Notes under the pieces: model-generated
Told to the model about the DNA's origin: nothing
Databases searched by the model: none
Seen by the model: the letters and a program-made list of their open reading frames with translations, nothing else
From: Oscillospiraceae bacterium
GTDB taxonomy: Bacteria > Bacillota > Clostridia > Oscillospirales > Oscillospiraceae
DNA: 5,505 nucleotides
Reading direction: 5' to 3'
Assembly: GCA_017558545.1 (NCBI GenBank)
Contig: JAFYUG010000401.1
Span: 1-5,505, forward strand
Shown: positions 1 through 5,365 of the stretch, piece after piece
How the letters are laid out: the number at the start of each line of letters is the position of its first letter
Numbering within the stretch: position 1 is the first letter of the stretch
Position numbers and translations under genes: made by a program

Positions 1-325
1 CCATGGTCTCGTAAAGCATATTGAGTCTTTCAACCTTGCAGTCCTCGCCCAATGCATCATAAAAATAGTGAGCGGTGTTGCAGCCCATTATAACCACATC
101 CGCACCGGCCTCGGTGAGGCGCTGCAAGCTTGCCTTCATCTGGGGCAGAGGATCAGCGCCGCCTCTCAAAATGGCAGCAGTTCTGTCGGGAATAGAGGAA
201 TTATTATCAATAATGATATGTATATGTTCGTTGTCGCAGCCTGCAACAGTGTTTTCAACTACCTTTTTGAATAAATCGCAGGTGGCAAGGGGACCCATGC
301 CGCCAAGAATACCAAGTTTTTTCAT
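1..325 (-). CDS. Aspartate/glutamate racemase family protein (3' end outside window)
   Basis: This is the N-terminal 108 residues of a cofactor-independent amino-acid racemase of the Asp/Glu/hydantoin racemase superfamily; the family is usually about 230 residues, so about half is present. It begins MKKLGILGGMGP, the typical N-terminal glycine-rich motif (GGMGP at residues 8-12). NNSSIPDRT lies at residues 41-49 and GCNTAH at 81-86, where Cys82 would be the first of the two catalytic cysteines; the second should lie beyond the window edge. The family interconverts L- and D-amino acids, most often aspartate, in the cytosol using two cysteines as acid/base. The start ATG (325-323) is supported by an AGGAGG ribosome binding site at 341-336, 10 nt upstream. 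The gene is divergent from the spoIIA operon. Substrate cannot be decided here; aspartate is most likely, with glutamate or another amino acid possible. Family assignment is firm. Confidence 0.88.
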   Translation of the reverse strand, partial: MKKLGILGGMGPLATCDLFKKVVENTVAGCDNEHIHIIIDNNSSIPDRTAAILRGGADPLPQMKASLQRLTEAGADVVIMGCNTAHYFYDALGEDCKVERLNMLYETM

Positions 326-340
326 AGCTAAATCGCCTCC

Positions 341-370
341 TGAGAAAAATATAACAGAAAAGATGAAATT
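341..370 (+). promoter_or_regulatory. Weak candidate sigma-H-type promoter of the spoIIA operon
   Basis: In Bacillus subtilis the spoIIA operon is read by sigma H with Spo0A~P. Against the sigma-H pattern RnAGGAwWW, 11-12 nt, RnnGAAT, this stretch has tgAGAAAAA at 341-349, a 12-nt gap, and gatGAAAT at 362-369. The spacing fits, but each element carries mismatches (G to A and a missing purine in the -35; an A for T in the -10). The region is AT-rich, so a chance match is likely. No better sigma-A or sigma-H promoter is visible between the divergent genes. Confidence 0.22.
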
Positions 371-423
371 TGAACAGAAGAAAATCCTTTTTAGACAAGT
401 TTTTCCCACGCTCAAAGATAAAA

Positions 424-442
424 TCAGATTATAAATATCTGA
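424..442. repeat. Inverted repeat just before the spoIIAA ribosome binding site
   Basis: TCAGAT at 424-429 and ATCTGA at 437-442 are perfect 6-nt inverted arms around a 7-nt AT-only loop. The right arm abuts the weak ribosome binding site of spoIIAA (AAAGGA, 442-447). It could be an operator or a small leader hairpin, or chance in AT-rich DNA. Confidence 0.4.
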
Positions 443-456
443 AAGGATGGTTATGG

Positions 457-783
457 ATGAAAATTTTCTCCGCATATAAAGAAGGCAGACTAACATTATA
501 TCTCCATGGCGAGCTTGACCATCACGGAGTAAAAAATTCTATGGATTTGATAGACAAGCTTATAGATGAATTTATGCCAAAGGACTGCATTGTTGAGCTA
601 TCCAAGCTCAATTTTATGGATTCATCAGGGATTGCACTTATTTTGAAAATACATAAACGCATGAACCAAAGAGGTGGACGAGCATGGGTGGAAAATGCCG
701 ACAGCCAGCCTCTGAGAGTAATTGATGCCTCGGGTATAGACAGAATTATGAAGGTTGGATTAAGCAAGGAGGTTATGAAATGA
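457..783 (+). CDS. spoIIAA: Anti-sigma F factor antagonist SpoIIAA
   Basis: This 108-residue STAS-domain protein is the anti-anti-sigma factor of the sigma F switch. In the family, unphosphorylated SpoIIAA binds SpoIIAB and frees sigma F; SpoIIAB phosphorylates it to inactivate it, and the phosphatase SpoIIE reactivates it. Visible signatures are GELDHH at residues 18-23 and FMDSSG at 53-58. By alignment with B. subtilis SpoIIAA (Ser58), the phosphorylated serine is Ser56, the first serine of DSSG. The length is slightly below the usual 116 or so. I chose ATG 457 because it puts GELDHH at the family's usual distance from the N-terminus and has AAAGGA at 442-447. The frame stays open upstream to a TTG at 370, which would add 29 basic residues not expected for the family. 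It is the first gene of the operon and overlaps spoIIAB by 4 nt (ATGA). Confidence 0.95.
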   Translation: MKIFSAYKEGRLTLYLHGELDHHGVKNSMDLIDKLIDEFMPKDCIVELSKLNFMDSSGIALILKIHKRMNQRGGRAWVENADSQPLRVIDASGIDRIMKVGLSKEVMK

Positions 784-1220
784 AAAGCAAGAATTACGCA
801 AAGTTTGAATTCCCGGCAAAAAGCTGCAACGAAGCATTTGCAAGATCCTGCGTTGCCGCCTTTGCTGCGCAGCTTGACCCCACAATTGACGAGCTTGGGG
901 ATATAAAAACATCCGTAAGTGAGGCCGTTACAAATGCTGTTGTGCATGCATACCCAAGTACGCTGGGAACAATCTACTTAAAACTTAGAATTTTAGGCGA
1001 GGATACAATAGAGATAACGGTGAAAGACAGGGGAAAGGGAATAGAGGACGTAAAAATGGCTATGGAGCCTCTGTTTACTACCGGTGGAGATGATAGAAGC
1101 GGCATGGGCTTTACCATAATGGATAGCTTCATGGATAAAATGAAGGTTACTTCTCGCCCGGGAAAAGGAACAAGTGTAGTTATGTGCCGAAGGATAAGGG
1201 CGAAAAATGAGCTTGAATGA
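780..1220 (+). CDS. spoIIAB: Anti-sigma F factor / serine kinase SpoIIAB
   Basis: This 146-residue GHKL-fold protein binds sigma F and holds it inactive, and uses ATP to phosphorylate SpoIIAA. The Bergerat-fold motifs are intact: the N box SEAVTNAVVHAY at residues 47-58 (Glu48 as probable catalytic base, Asn52 for magnesium), the G1 box DRGKGIED at 83-90, and the G2 region RSGMGF at 106-111 following a TTGGDD lid segment. Length matches the family. The start ATG (780) overlaps the spoIIAA stop and follows a strong AAGGAGG at 766-772 with 7-nt spacing. The overlap implies translational coupling, which helps keep kinase and substrate in proportion. The gene also overlaps sigF by 14 nt. The full spoIIAA-spoIIAB-sigF order makes SpoIIAB far more likely than the related RsbW. 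Confidence 0.96.
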   Translation: MKSKNYAKFEFPAKSCNEAFARSCVAAFAAQLDPTIDELGDIKTSVSEAVTNAVVHAYPSTLGTIYLKLRILGEDTIEITVKDRGKGIEDVKMAMEPLFTTGGDDRSGMGFTIMDSFMDKMKVTSRPGKGTSVVMCRRIRAKNELE

Positions 1221-1920
1221 TACTTTGCTTCTTATTGATAGGGTTAAAAATGGCGATAGCAAAGCTGCGGAAACCTTGGTTGAGGAAAATTCGGGGCTAA
1301 TTTGGAGCGTAGCGCGACATTTCTTCGGGCGTGGAGTTGATAGCGATGACCTATATCAAATCGGCTGTATCGGCTTTCTGAAGGCCATAAAGGGTTTTGA
1401 TACAGAGTATGGCACCCAGTTTTCCACCTATGCAGTACCAAAGATAAGTGGTGAAATCAGGAGATTTCTAAGGGACGACGGAGCAATTAAGGTAAGCCGA
1501 GGACTAAAGGAGCAGGCTCAGAAAATACGTTTGGCCCGTCATGAACTGGAGCAGCGCCTTGGCAGGGAGCCAAGCTTAAAGGAAATTTCCGACGCAATAG
1601 GTCTTTGTCCTGAAGATATTGCAACAGCAGAAACGGCAACGGGGCCAACTCAATCTCTGCAATATGAAAGCGGGGAAGAGGGCTTTTCCCTCGAAAATGT
1701 GTTAGGAGATTATGGGCAGGAGGAGCGGCTTGTGGAGAGATTTTCTCTTGATGAAGCTATAAAAAAGCTTCCCGAACGGGAGCAAATGGTTATTTCTCTT
1801 AGATATTTCCATGGATTAACCCAGGATAAAACCAGCAAAGCTGTCGGAGTAAGCCAGGTTCAGGTTTCAAGATTGGAACGCAAGGCCATTGAGCAGCTGC
1901 GGCTATACATGAAAAATTAA
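1207..1920 (+). CDS. sigF: RNA polymerase sigma-F factor (SpoIIAC)
   Basis: This 237-residue sigma-70 family protein is the first forespore-specific sigma factor; in the family it directs transcription in the prespore after asymmetric division once released from SpoIIAB. Region 2 covers about residues 27-97 and contains DDLYQIGCIGFLKAIKGFD (47-65) and FSTYAVPKISGEIRRFLRDD (72-91). The RDDG...IKVSR sequence at 89-98 resembles sigma F rather than sigma G. Region 3 follows to about 160, and region 4 covers 182-232 with LPEREQ and the recognition helix SQVQVSRLERK at 216-226. ATG 1207 has AAGGG six nt upstream and overlaps spoIIAB by 14 nt, so translation is probably coupled. An intrinsic terminator begins 15 nt after the stop, making this the last gene of the operon. 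Confidence 0.96.
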   Translation: MSLNDTLLLIDRVKNGDSKAAETLVEENSGLIWSVARHFFGRGVDSDDLYQIGCIGFLKAIKGFDTEYGTQFSTYAVPKISGEIRRFLRDDGAIKVSRGLKEQAQKIRLARHELEQRLGREPSLKEISDAIGLCPEDIATAETATGPTQSLQYESGEEGFSLENVLGDYGQEERLVERFSLDEAIKKLPEREQMVISLRYFHGLTQDKTSKAVGVSQVQVSRLERKAIEQLRLYMKN

Positions 1921-1935
1921 TATGTATATTCTTTG

Positions 1936-1965
1936 GGTGTCGCATTTAGACACCTTTTATTTTTG
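1936..1965 (+). terminator. Intrinsic terminator of the spoIIA operon
   Basis: GGTGTC (1936-1941) pairs with GACACC (1949-1954) around a 7-nt loop and is followed by a T-rich run TTTTATTTTT (1955-1964/5). It sits 15 nt after the sigF stop. The 6-bp stem is short, so some read-through into the next gene is plausible. Confidence 0.8.
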
Positions 1966-1974
1966 CTTATCTTA

Positions 1975-1983
1975 TGATATAAT
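1975..1983 (+). promoter_or_regulatory. Extended -10 promoter for the LOR-family gene and probably pcrA
   Basis: TGATATAAT fits the extended -10 form TGnTATAAT exactly. No good -35 hexamer lies 16-18 nt upstream, where the terminator T-run sits, which is tolerable for extended -10 promoters read by sigma A. Transcription would start near 1990, just ahead of the ribosome binding site. Confidence 0.65.
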
Positions 1984-1992
1984 ATTTTGCCC

Positions 1993-2002
1993 AAAGGAGG
2001 TG
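1993..2002 (+). promoter_or_regulatory. Very strong ribosome binding site deciding the LOR-gene start
   Basis: AAAGGAGGTG is a near-complete match to the 16S anti-Shine-Dalgarno and lies 6 nt before ATG 2009. It fixes that start over an in-frame upstream ATG at 1922 that would run through the terminator. It overlaps the 8-bp palindrome GGTGCACC (1999-2006). Confidence 0.85.
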
Positions 2003-2008
2003 CACCCA

Positions 2009-2482
2009 ATGAAATTACTTTTTAAGCAGAGATTATTCTCCTGGTTTGATAGCTATGACATTTTCTCCGAAAGCGGAGAAACTCTCTATTCCGTGCAAGG
2101 CAAACTTGCGTGGGGACATTGTCTTAAGATATATGATAGACTGGGAAATGAGCTTGGAACAGTTAAAGAGAGAGTATTAACTTTACTGCCTAAATTTGAG
2201 ATATATCTTGGTCAGGAGTATAAAGGCTGCATTTCCAAGGAATTCACGCTCTTCCGCCCGAAATTTAATATTGATTTCAACGGTTGGCGCGTTGAGGGCA
2301 GCTTTATGGAATGGGATTACAGCATTCTTGATGAAAGCGGCAGGAATATTGCATCTGTCAGCAAGCAGCTTTTTAACTGGACAGATACATATGTTATTGA
2401 TATAGCAAATCCCAAGGACGCCCTTTGCACTTTGATGCTCGTTCTTGCCATAGACGCAGAAAAATGTTCACGAAATGATTGA
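2009..2482 (+). CDS. LURP-one-related (LOR/YxjI, DUF567) family protein
   Basis: This is a 157-residue protein with the repeating beta-strand pattern of the LURP-one-related family, which has a tubby-C-terminal-like 12-stranded barrel. Recognisable elements are the N-terminal YDIFSESGETLYSVQGKL (residues 16-33), a second IYDRLGNELGTV strand pair (41-52), a LPKFEIYL strand (60-67), the central WRVEGSFMEWDYSILDESG (93-111), and the late VSKQLFNWTDTYVIDI (117-132) close to the typical 'sK.....tDtY.vdI' signature. The C-terminal DALCTLMLVLAIDA (137-150) fits the hydrophobic helix that fills the barrel. No signal peptide or transmembrane segment is evident, so it is likely cytosolic or peripherally attached to membrane. 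Biochemical role is unknown; related tubby-like folds bind phospholipid headgroups, which is only an analogy. The gene stops 10 nt before the chosen start of the helicase gene, so the two are likely one transcript. Confidence 0.8.
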   Translation: MKLLFKQRLFSWFDSYDIFSESGETLYSVQGKLAWGHCLKIYDRLGNELGTVKERVLTLLPKFEIYLGQEYKGCISKEFTLFRPKFNIDFNGWRVEGSFMEWDYSILDESGRNIASVSKQLFNWTDTYVIDIANPKDALCTLMLVLAIDAEKCSRND

Positions 2483-2484
2483 GG
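2481..2484 (+). promoter_or_regulatory. Ribosome binding site deciding the helicase start
   Basis: GAGG (in GAGGAT, 2481-2486) is 8 nt before ATG 2493, good spacing for a Clostridial gene. It overlaps the LOR-gene stop (2480-2482), so translation of the two genes is probably coupled. The in-frame ATG at 2475 has no comparable site. Confidence 0.6.
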
Positions 2485-2492
2485 ATAGATAT

Positions 2493-4859
2493 ATGACAGC
2501 GGATTTTGAAAAAAGATACCTTGCCGCCCGCAAAAAGGTTATAGAAAACGATTTCTCTAATTTAAACCCTGAGCAGAGAAAAGCGGTTATGACTACGGAA
2601 GGCCCTTTGCTTTTGCTTGCAGGAGCCGGCAGCGGCAAAACCACAGTTTTGATTAACAGAATAGTTAATCTTATGCGCTATGGCAGCGCCTCGGACTCCA
2701 CAGAAATCCCTGATTTTGCCAGCGAAGAGGATATTCAGATTATGGATGCCTGCATTGGGGATATAAGCCGCCGAGTTGCAGCTCTCGACCCTGTTGAGCC
2801 TTGGCGTATTATTGCCATAACCTTTACCAACAAGGCCGCAGGAGAGCTTAAAGCCCGTCTTGAGAAGGCTTTGGGCGAGAAGGCCAATGATATTTGGGCA
2901 CAGACTTTCCACTCTGCCTGCGTTAGAATTTTGCGCCGAGATGCGGACAGAATAGGCTTCTCCCGCTCTTTTACCATTTATGATACAGCTGATAGCCAGA
3001 GTCTTATGAAGCGCATTATCAAGGATTTCGACCTTGATGAAAAGATGTTCCCCTTCAGATATGTACTCTCTGTTATAAGCAAGGCCAAGGATGAAATGCT
3101 CACCCCCGAAGAGTATTATAACGAAGCTAAAAAGAGCTATGATGTTCGCAAAACCAAGGTCGCTGAGCTTTATCGCGAATATGAAAAACGTATGCGAGAG
3201 GCAGATGCAATGGACTTTGATGATCTCATTTTGAATACTGTTTTGCTTTTGCAGCAGCATGACGATATTCGCGAATACTATCAGCGCAAGTTTAAGTATG
3301 TTCTCGTTGACGAGTATCAGGACACCAATAATCTCCAGTATCTCCTTGCCAGCACCCTCGCAGGAGGATATGAAAATATCTGCGTTGTTGGCGACGATGA
3401 CCAGAGTATTTATAAATTCCGAGGAGCCACTATCAAGAATATTCTTGATTTTGAAGAGCAGTTTAAAAATGCAAGAGTAATCAAGCTTGAACAGAATTAC
3501 CGAAGCACAGGTCATATTCTTGAAGCTGCCAATGCTGTTATCAAGAATAATCAGGGCAGAAAAGGCAAAAAACTTTGGACAGCTGCGGACATGGGTGATT
3601 TGCCCATTTTGCACGTCGCTCCCAACGAAAATGAGGAAGCACAGTATGTGGCTGACCGCATACTTGAAAACTTCTCCGGCGGTGTCAACTGGGGAGAGCA
3701 CGCAGTTTTGTATCGCATGAATGCTCAGTCCAACCAGCTTGAATATGCATTCAAGCGCCGCGGTATTCCTTATAAGATTTTCGGCGGCACAAAGTTCTTT
3801 GACCGCGCCGAGGTCAAGGATATGCTGGCATATCTTAATGTTATCATGAATCCCGCCGATGACCTTCGTCTGCTTAGAATTATTAATGTTCCCGCAAGAG
3901 GCATTGGTGCCACGAGCATGGAAAAAGCTATTCAGATAGCAGGGGAGAAGGGACTTTGTCTTTTCGAGGTTGTTAAAAACGCAGGAGATTACCCTGAGCT
4001 TCAAAGAAGCGCCATTCGCCTTCGGGAATTTGCAAATATGATAATGGAGCTTAGAACTCTCAGCGAAAATACTCCCGCCGATGTTCTTTATGACGAAATT
4101 ATCGAACGCACGGGCTACATCAGAGCCTTGCAGGAGAAAAATACTCCCGAAAATGACGCACGTATTGAAAACGTAAAGGAACTTAAGTCCAATATCATTT
4201 CTTATATTAAGGACACCGGAGATGCCACTCTCCACGGCTTTTTGGACGAAGTTGCTCTTTATACCGACCTTGACAATATGGATTCAAGCGCCGATTGCGT
4301 AACCATGATGACTATTCACTCTGCAAAAGGTCTTGAATTCCCCAACGTTTTCCTTGTTGGTGCAGAAGAGGGAATTTTCCCCGGTATGAGAGCAATAGGT
4401 GAGCATGAGGAAATGGAAGAAGAGCGCCGTCTTTGCTATGTTGCCATTACCCGCGCCATGAAAAAGCTTTATATCACAAGCGCAACTCAGCGAATGATTT
4501 TTGGGCGCACAAGCTCCAACAGAGTTTCCCGTTTTGTTGAGGAAATTCCCTCCGAGCATATTCAGAAGAGTTATATCCCCAAGGGCTATAACTTCTCCGA
4601 TAAGCCCAGAGGCTTTGAAGATGTCCATAAACCCTCCTATACCAAAAACATTAAGCCCATTATTACCCCCGCCACCACCAAGGCAGCTCCTCCCCCTTTC
4701 CAGAAGGGAGATATGGTTTCCCACCGCTCCTTTGGCACCGGTATGATTATGTCTATGACTCCTATGGGCGGCGACCATCTTGTGGAAATCGCCTTTGACA
4801 AGGTTGGCACAAAGCGCCTTATGCTTAAGGCTGCAAGCAAGCTTATGACAAAAGCTTAA
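2493..4859 (+). CDS. pcrA: ATP-dependent 3'-5' DNA helicase PcrA (UvrD/Rep family)
   Basis: This 788-residue superfamily 1A helicase unwinds DNA 3' to 5' in repair, replication restart and RNA-polymerase backtracking. All motifs are present: Q motif LNPEQRKAV (residues 24-32), Walker A AGAGSGKTT (43-51, Lys49), Ia ITFTNKAA (109-116), Walker B DEYQDTN (273-279), motif III GDDDQSIYKFRGA (300-312), motif IV NYRST (335-339), motif V MTIHSAKGLEFPNVFLV (606-622) and motif VI VAITRA (650-655). The end (about 734-788) has FQKGDMVSHRSFGTGMI and a lysine-rich tail, matching the Tudor-like domain that in PcrA contacts RNA polymerase. A segment of about 40 residues, acidic in its first half (62-103), sits between motifs I and Ia and is longer than in B. 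subtilis PcrA; I recall similar inserts in some Clostridial homologues. PcrA is favoured over UvrD or Rep by the C-terminus and Gram-positive context. No clear terminator follows before the SASP gene. Confidence 0.95.
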   Translation: MTADFEKRYLAARKKVIENDFSNLNPEQRKAVMTTEGPLLLLAGAGSGKTTVLINRIVNLMRYGSASDSTEIPDFASEEDIQIMDACIGDISRRVAALDPVEPWRIIAITFTNKAAGELKARLEKALGEKANDIWAQTFHSACVRILRRDADRIGFSRSFTIYDTADSQSLMKRIIKDFDLDEKMFPFRYVLSVISKAKDEMLTPEEYYNEAKKSYDVRKTKVAELYREYEKRMREADAMDFDDLILNTVLLLQQHDDIREYYQRKFKYVLVDEYQDTNNLQYLLASTLAGGYENICVVGDDDQSIYKFRGATIKNILDFEEQFKNARVIKLEQNYRSTGHILEAANAVIKNNQGRKGKKLWTAADMGDLPILHVAPNENEEAQYVADRILENFSGGVNWGEHAVLYRMNAQSNQLEYAFKRRGIPYKIFGGTKFFDRAEVKDMLAYLNVIMNPADDLRLLRIINVPARGIGATSMEKAIQIAGEKGLCLFEVVKNAGDYPELQRSAIRLREFANMIMELRTLSENTPADVLYDEIIERTGYIRALQEKNTPENDARIENVKELKSNIISYIKDTGDATLHGFLDEVALYTDLDNMDSSADCVTMMTIHSAKGLEFPNVFLVGAEEGIFPGMRAIGEHEEMEEERRLCYVAITRAMKKLYITSATQRMIFGRTSSNRVSRFVEEIPSEHIQKSYIPKGYNFSDKPRGFEDVHKPSYTKNIKPIITPATTKAAPPPFQKGDMVSHRSFGTGMIMSMTPMGGDHLVEIAFDKVGTKRLMLKAASKLMTKA

Positions 4860-4891
4860 TTTTGCTTGCTCTGCTAAAATTTACAACTAAT

Positions 4892-4961
4892 ATAAAACAT
4901 CCTTTTGCAAAAGATATTGTCGGGATGAAAGTCCCCAATAAGTGCAAAGGAGATGTTTTAT
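4892..4961 (+). promoter_or_regulatory. Long inverted-repeat leader that could sequester the SASP ribosome binding site
   Basis: ATAAAACATC (4892-4901) is a perfect inverted match to GATGTTTTAT (4952-4961). After one bulged A (4951), the pairing continues between 4902-4909 and 4943-4950 (one C-G, one T.G wobble, then TTTGCA/TGCAAA), giving about 18 bp with a single bulge. The right strand contains the whole Shine-Dalgarno AAAGGAG (4946-4952). Inside is a second hairpin: TATTG (4915-4919) with CAATA (4936-4940), a two-base bulge, then GGGA (4922-4925) with TCCC (4932-4935) around TGAAAG. A competing 12-bp palindrome CTTTTGCAAAAG lies at 4902-4913. It does not resemble a riboswitch class I can name. 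If transcription starts at a -10 near 4888-4896, part of the left arm would be missing from RNA, so the structure may matter only in pcrA read-through transcripts, or may act as DNA. Confidence 0.6.
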
Positions 4962-4962
4962 C

Positions 4963-5160
4963 ATGGCAAACAAGTCTAACAGCATCATGAATCCCAATGC
5001 TCGCGAGGCTATGGATCGTTTCAAGATGGAAGCTGCCTCCGAAGTTGGCGTAAACCTCAAGCAGGGTTACAATGGCGACCTCACTTCTCGTCAGGCCGGT
5101 AGTGTCGGCGGTCAGATGGTCAAGAAAATGATCGATGCTTACGAAAAGGGCATGCAGTAA
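4963..5160 (+). CDS. Alpha/beta-type small acid-soluble spore protein (SASP)
   Basis: This 65-residue protein belongs to the spore-specific DNA-binding SASPs, which coat forespore DNA, shift it toward an A-like form, protect it from UV and heat, and are degraded by the protease GPR at germination. The first conserved block, FKMEAASEVGVNL (residues 20-32), holds the GPR site: cleavage is expected after Glu23 in ME/AASEV, where the family more often has F or I at the next position. The second block, RQAGSVGGQMVKKMI (43-57), is the DNA-binding signature. Length is typical. ATG 4963 follows AAAGGAG (4946-4952) at 10-nt spacing; a GTG at 4942 in frame would add seven residues overlapping that site and is unlikely. 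Family SASP genes are read by sigma G in the forespore, but I found no convincing sigma-G or sigma-F promoter. A strong terminator follows, so the gene ends its transcript. Confidence 0.95.
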   Translation: MANKSNSIMNPNAREAMDRFKMEAASEVGVNLKQGYNGDLTSRQAGSVGGQMVKKMIDAYEKGMQ

Positions 5161-5178
5161 AAAATCTTTGCAAAACAG

Positions 5179-5208
5179 GGGAGAGCGGCTTCGCCGCTCT
5201 CTCTTTTT
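5179..5208 (+). terminator. Strong intrinsic terminator after the SASP gene
   Basis: GAGAGCGGC (5181-5189) pairs perfectly with GCCGCTCTC (5193-5201) around a TTC loop. Two more pairs, one a G.T wobble, extend it to 5179-5203, and a T-rich run follows (TTTTT at 5204-5208). It starts 19 nt after the SASP stop codon. Confidence 0.93.
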
Positions 5209-5255
5209 CTAATTATGATATAAAATTTTGTTATATGATGCATTGGATAATAGAA

Positions 5256-5269
5256 TTGAACCCGTTCAA
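5256..5269. repeat. 14-bp palindrome upstream of the lipoprotein promoter, possible operator
   Basis: TTGAAC (5256-5261) and GTTCAA (5264-5269) form a perfect inverted repeat with a 2-bp centre (CC), ending 7 nt before the -35 hexamer. The position suits an activator or repressor site for the downstream gene. It resembles half-sites of the Gram-positive LexA box, but the 2-bp rather than 4-bp spacing argues against LexA. Confidence 0.5.
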
Positions 5270-5276
5270 ATAGATG

Positions 5277-5305
5277 TTGACTTTCATGTAATAAAGTCGT
5301 ATTAT
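5277..5305 (+). promoter_or_regulatory. Sigma-A-type promoter of the lipoprotein gene
   Basis: TTGACT (5277-5282) and TATTAT (5300-5305) are separated by exactly 17 nt, each with one mismatch to consensus. Transcription would start near 5312, giving a leader of about 54 nt with AGCGA (5319-5323) and TCGCT (5333-5337) as a small possible hairpin, before the GGAGG ribosome binding site at 5353-5357. Confidence 0.8.
5279..5298. repeat. Inverted repeat inside the lipoprotein promoter, possible operator
   Basis: GACTTT (5279-5284) and AAAGTC (5293-5298) are perfect inverted arms separated by 8 nt. They cover the end of the -35 hexamer and most of the spacer, where a bound repressor would block RNA polymerase. 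No specific regulator is indicated. Confidence 0.45.
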
Positions 5306-5365
5306 ATTCATGTTCTTTAGCGATAAAATTAGTCGCTCAAAACATAATTTTTGGAGGTAAGAAAA

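Noticed and set aside
348..356. TGTTATATT on the minus strand as an extended -10 promoter of the racemase
   Set aside because: It would start transcription at about 341, on top of the racemase ribosome binding site, and has no good -35. A further TATAAT at 433-428 also lacks a -35. The racemase promoter remains undetermined.
68..434. Plus-strand open frames over the racemase gene
   Set aside because: They are shadows of the minus-strand racemase, which has conserved motifs and a good ribosome binding site.
370..456. Upstream TTG start extending SpoIIAA by 29 residues
   Set aside because: The extension is basic, lies in the intergenic region over the probable promoter, has no good ribosome binding site, and would displace GELDHH from its usual position.
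1922..2008. Upstream ATG extending the LOR protein by 29 residues
   Set aside because: It runs through the spoIIA terminator and the extended -10 promoter. ATG 2009 has an excellent Shine-Dalgarno and fits the family N-terminus.
2562..4235. A 557-codon open frame on the minus strand inside pcrA
   Set aside because: It lies wholly antisense to a helicase with every motif intact. The translation shows no recognisable domain and is rich in Asn, Ile, Ser and Cys, as expected from reverse-reading a gene that rarely uses codons giving antisense stops.
4861..4904. Sigma-G or sigma-F promoter of the SASP gene
   Set aside because: CATCCTT (4898-4904) matches 6 of 7 positions of a sigma-G -10, but no acceptable -35 lies 17-18 nt upstream. 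Nothing fits sigma F.
5256..5269. LexA (SOS) box
   Set aside because: The half-sites GAAC and GTTC are present, but only 2 bp apart; the Gram-positive LexA box needs 4 bp between them.
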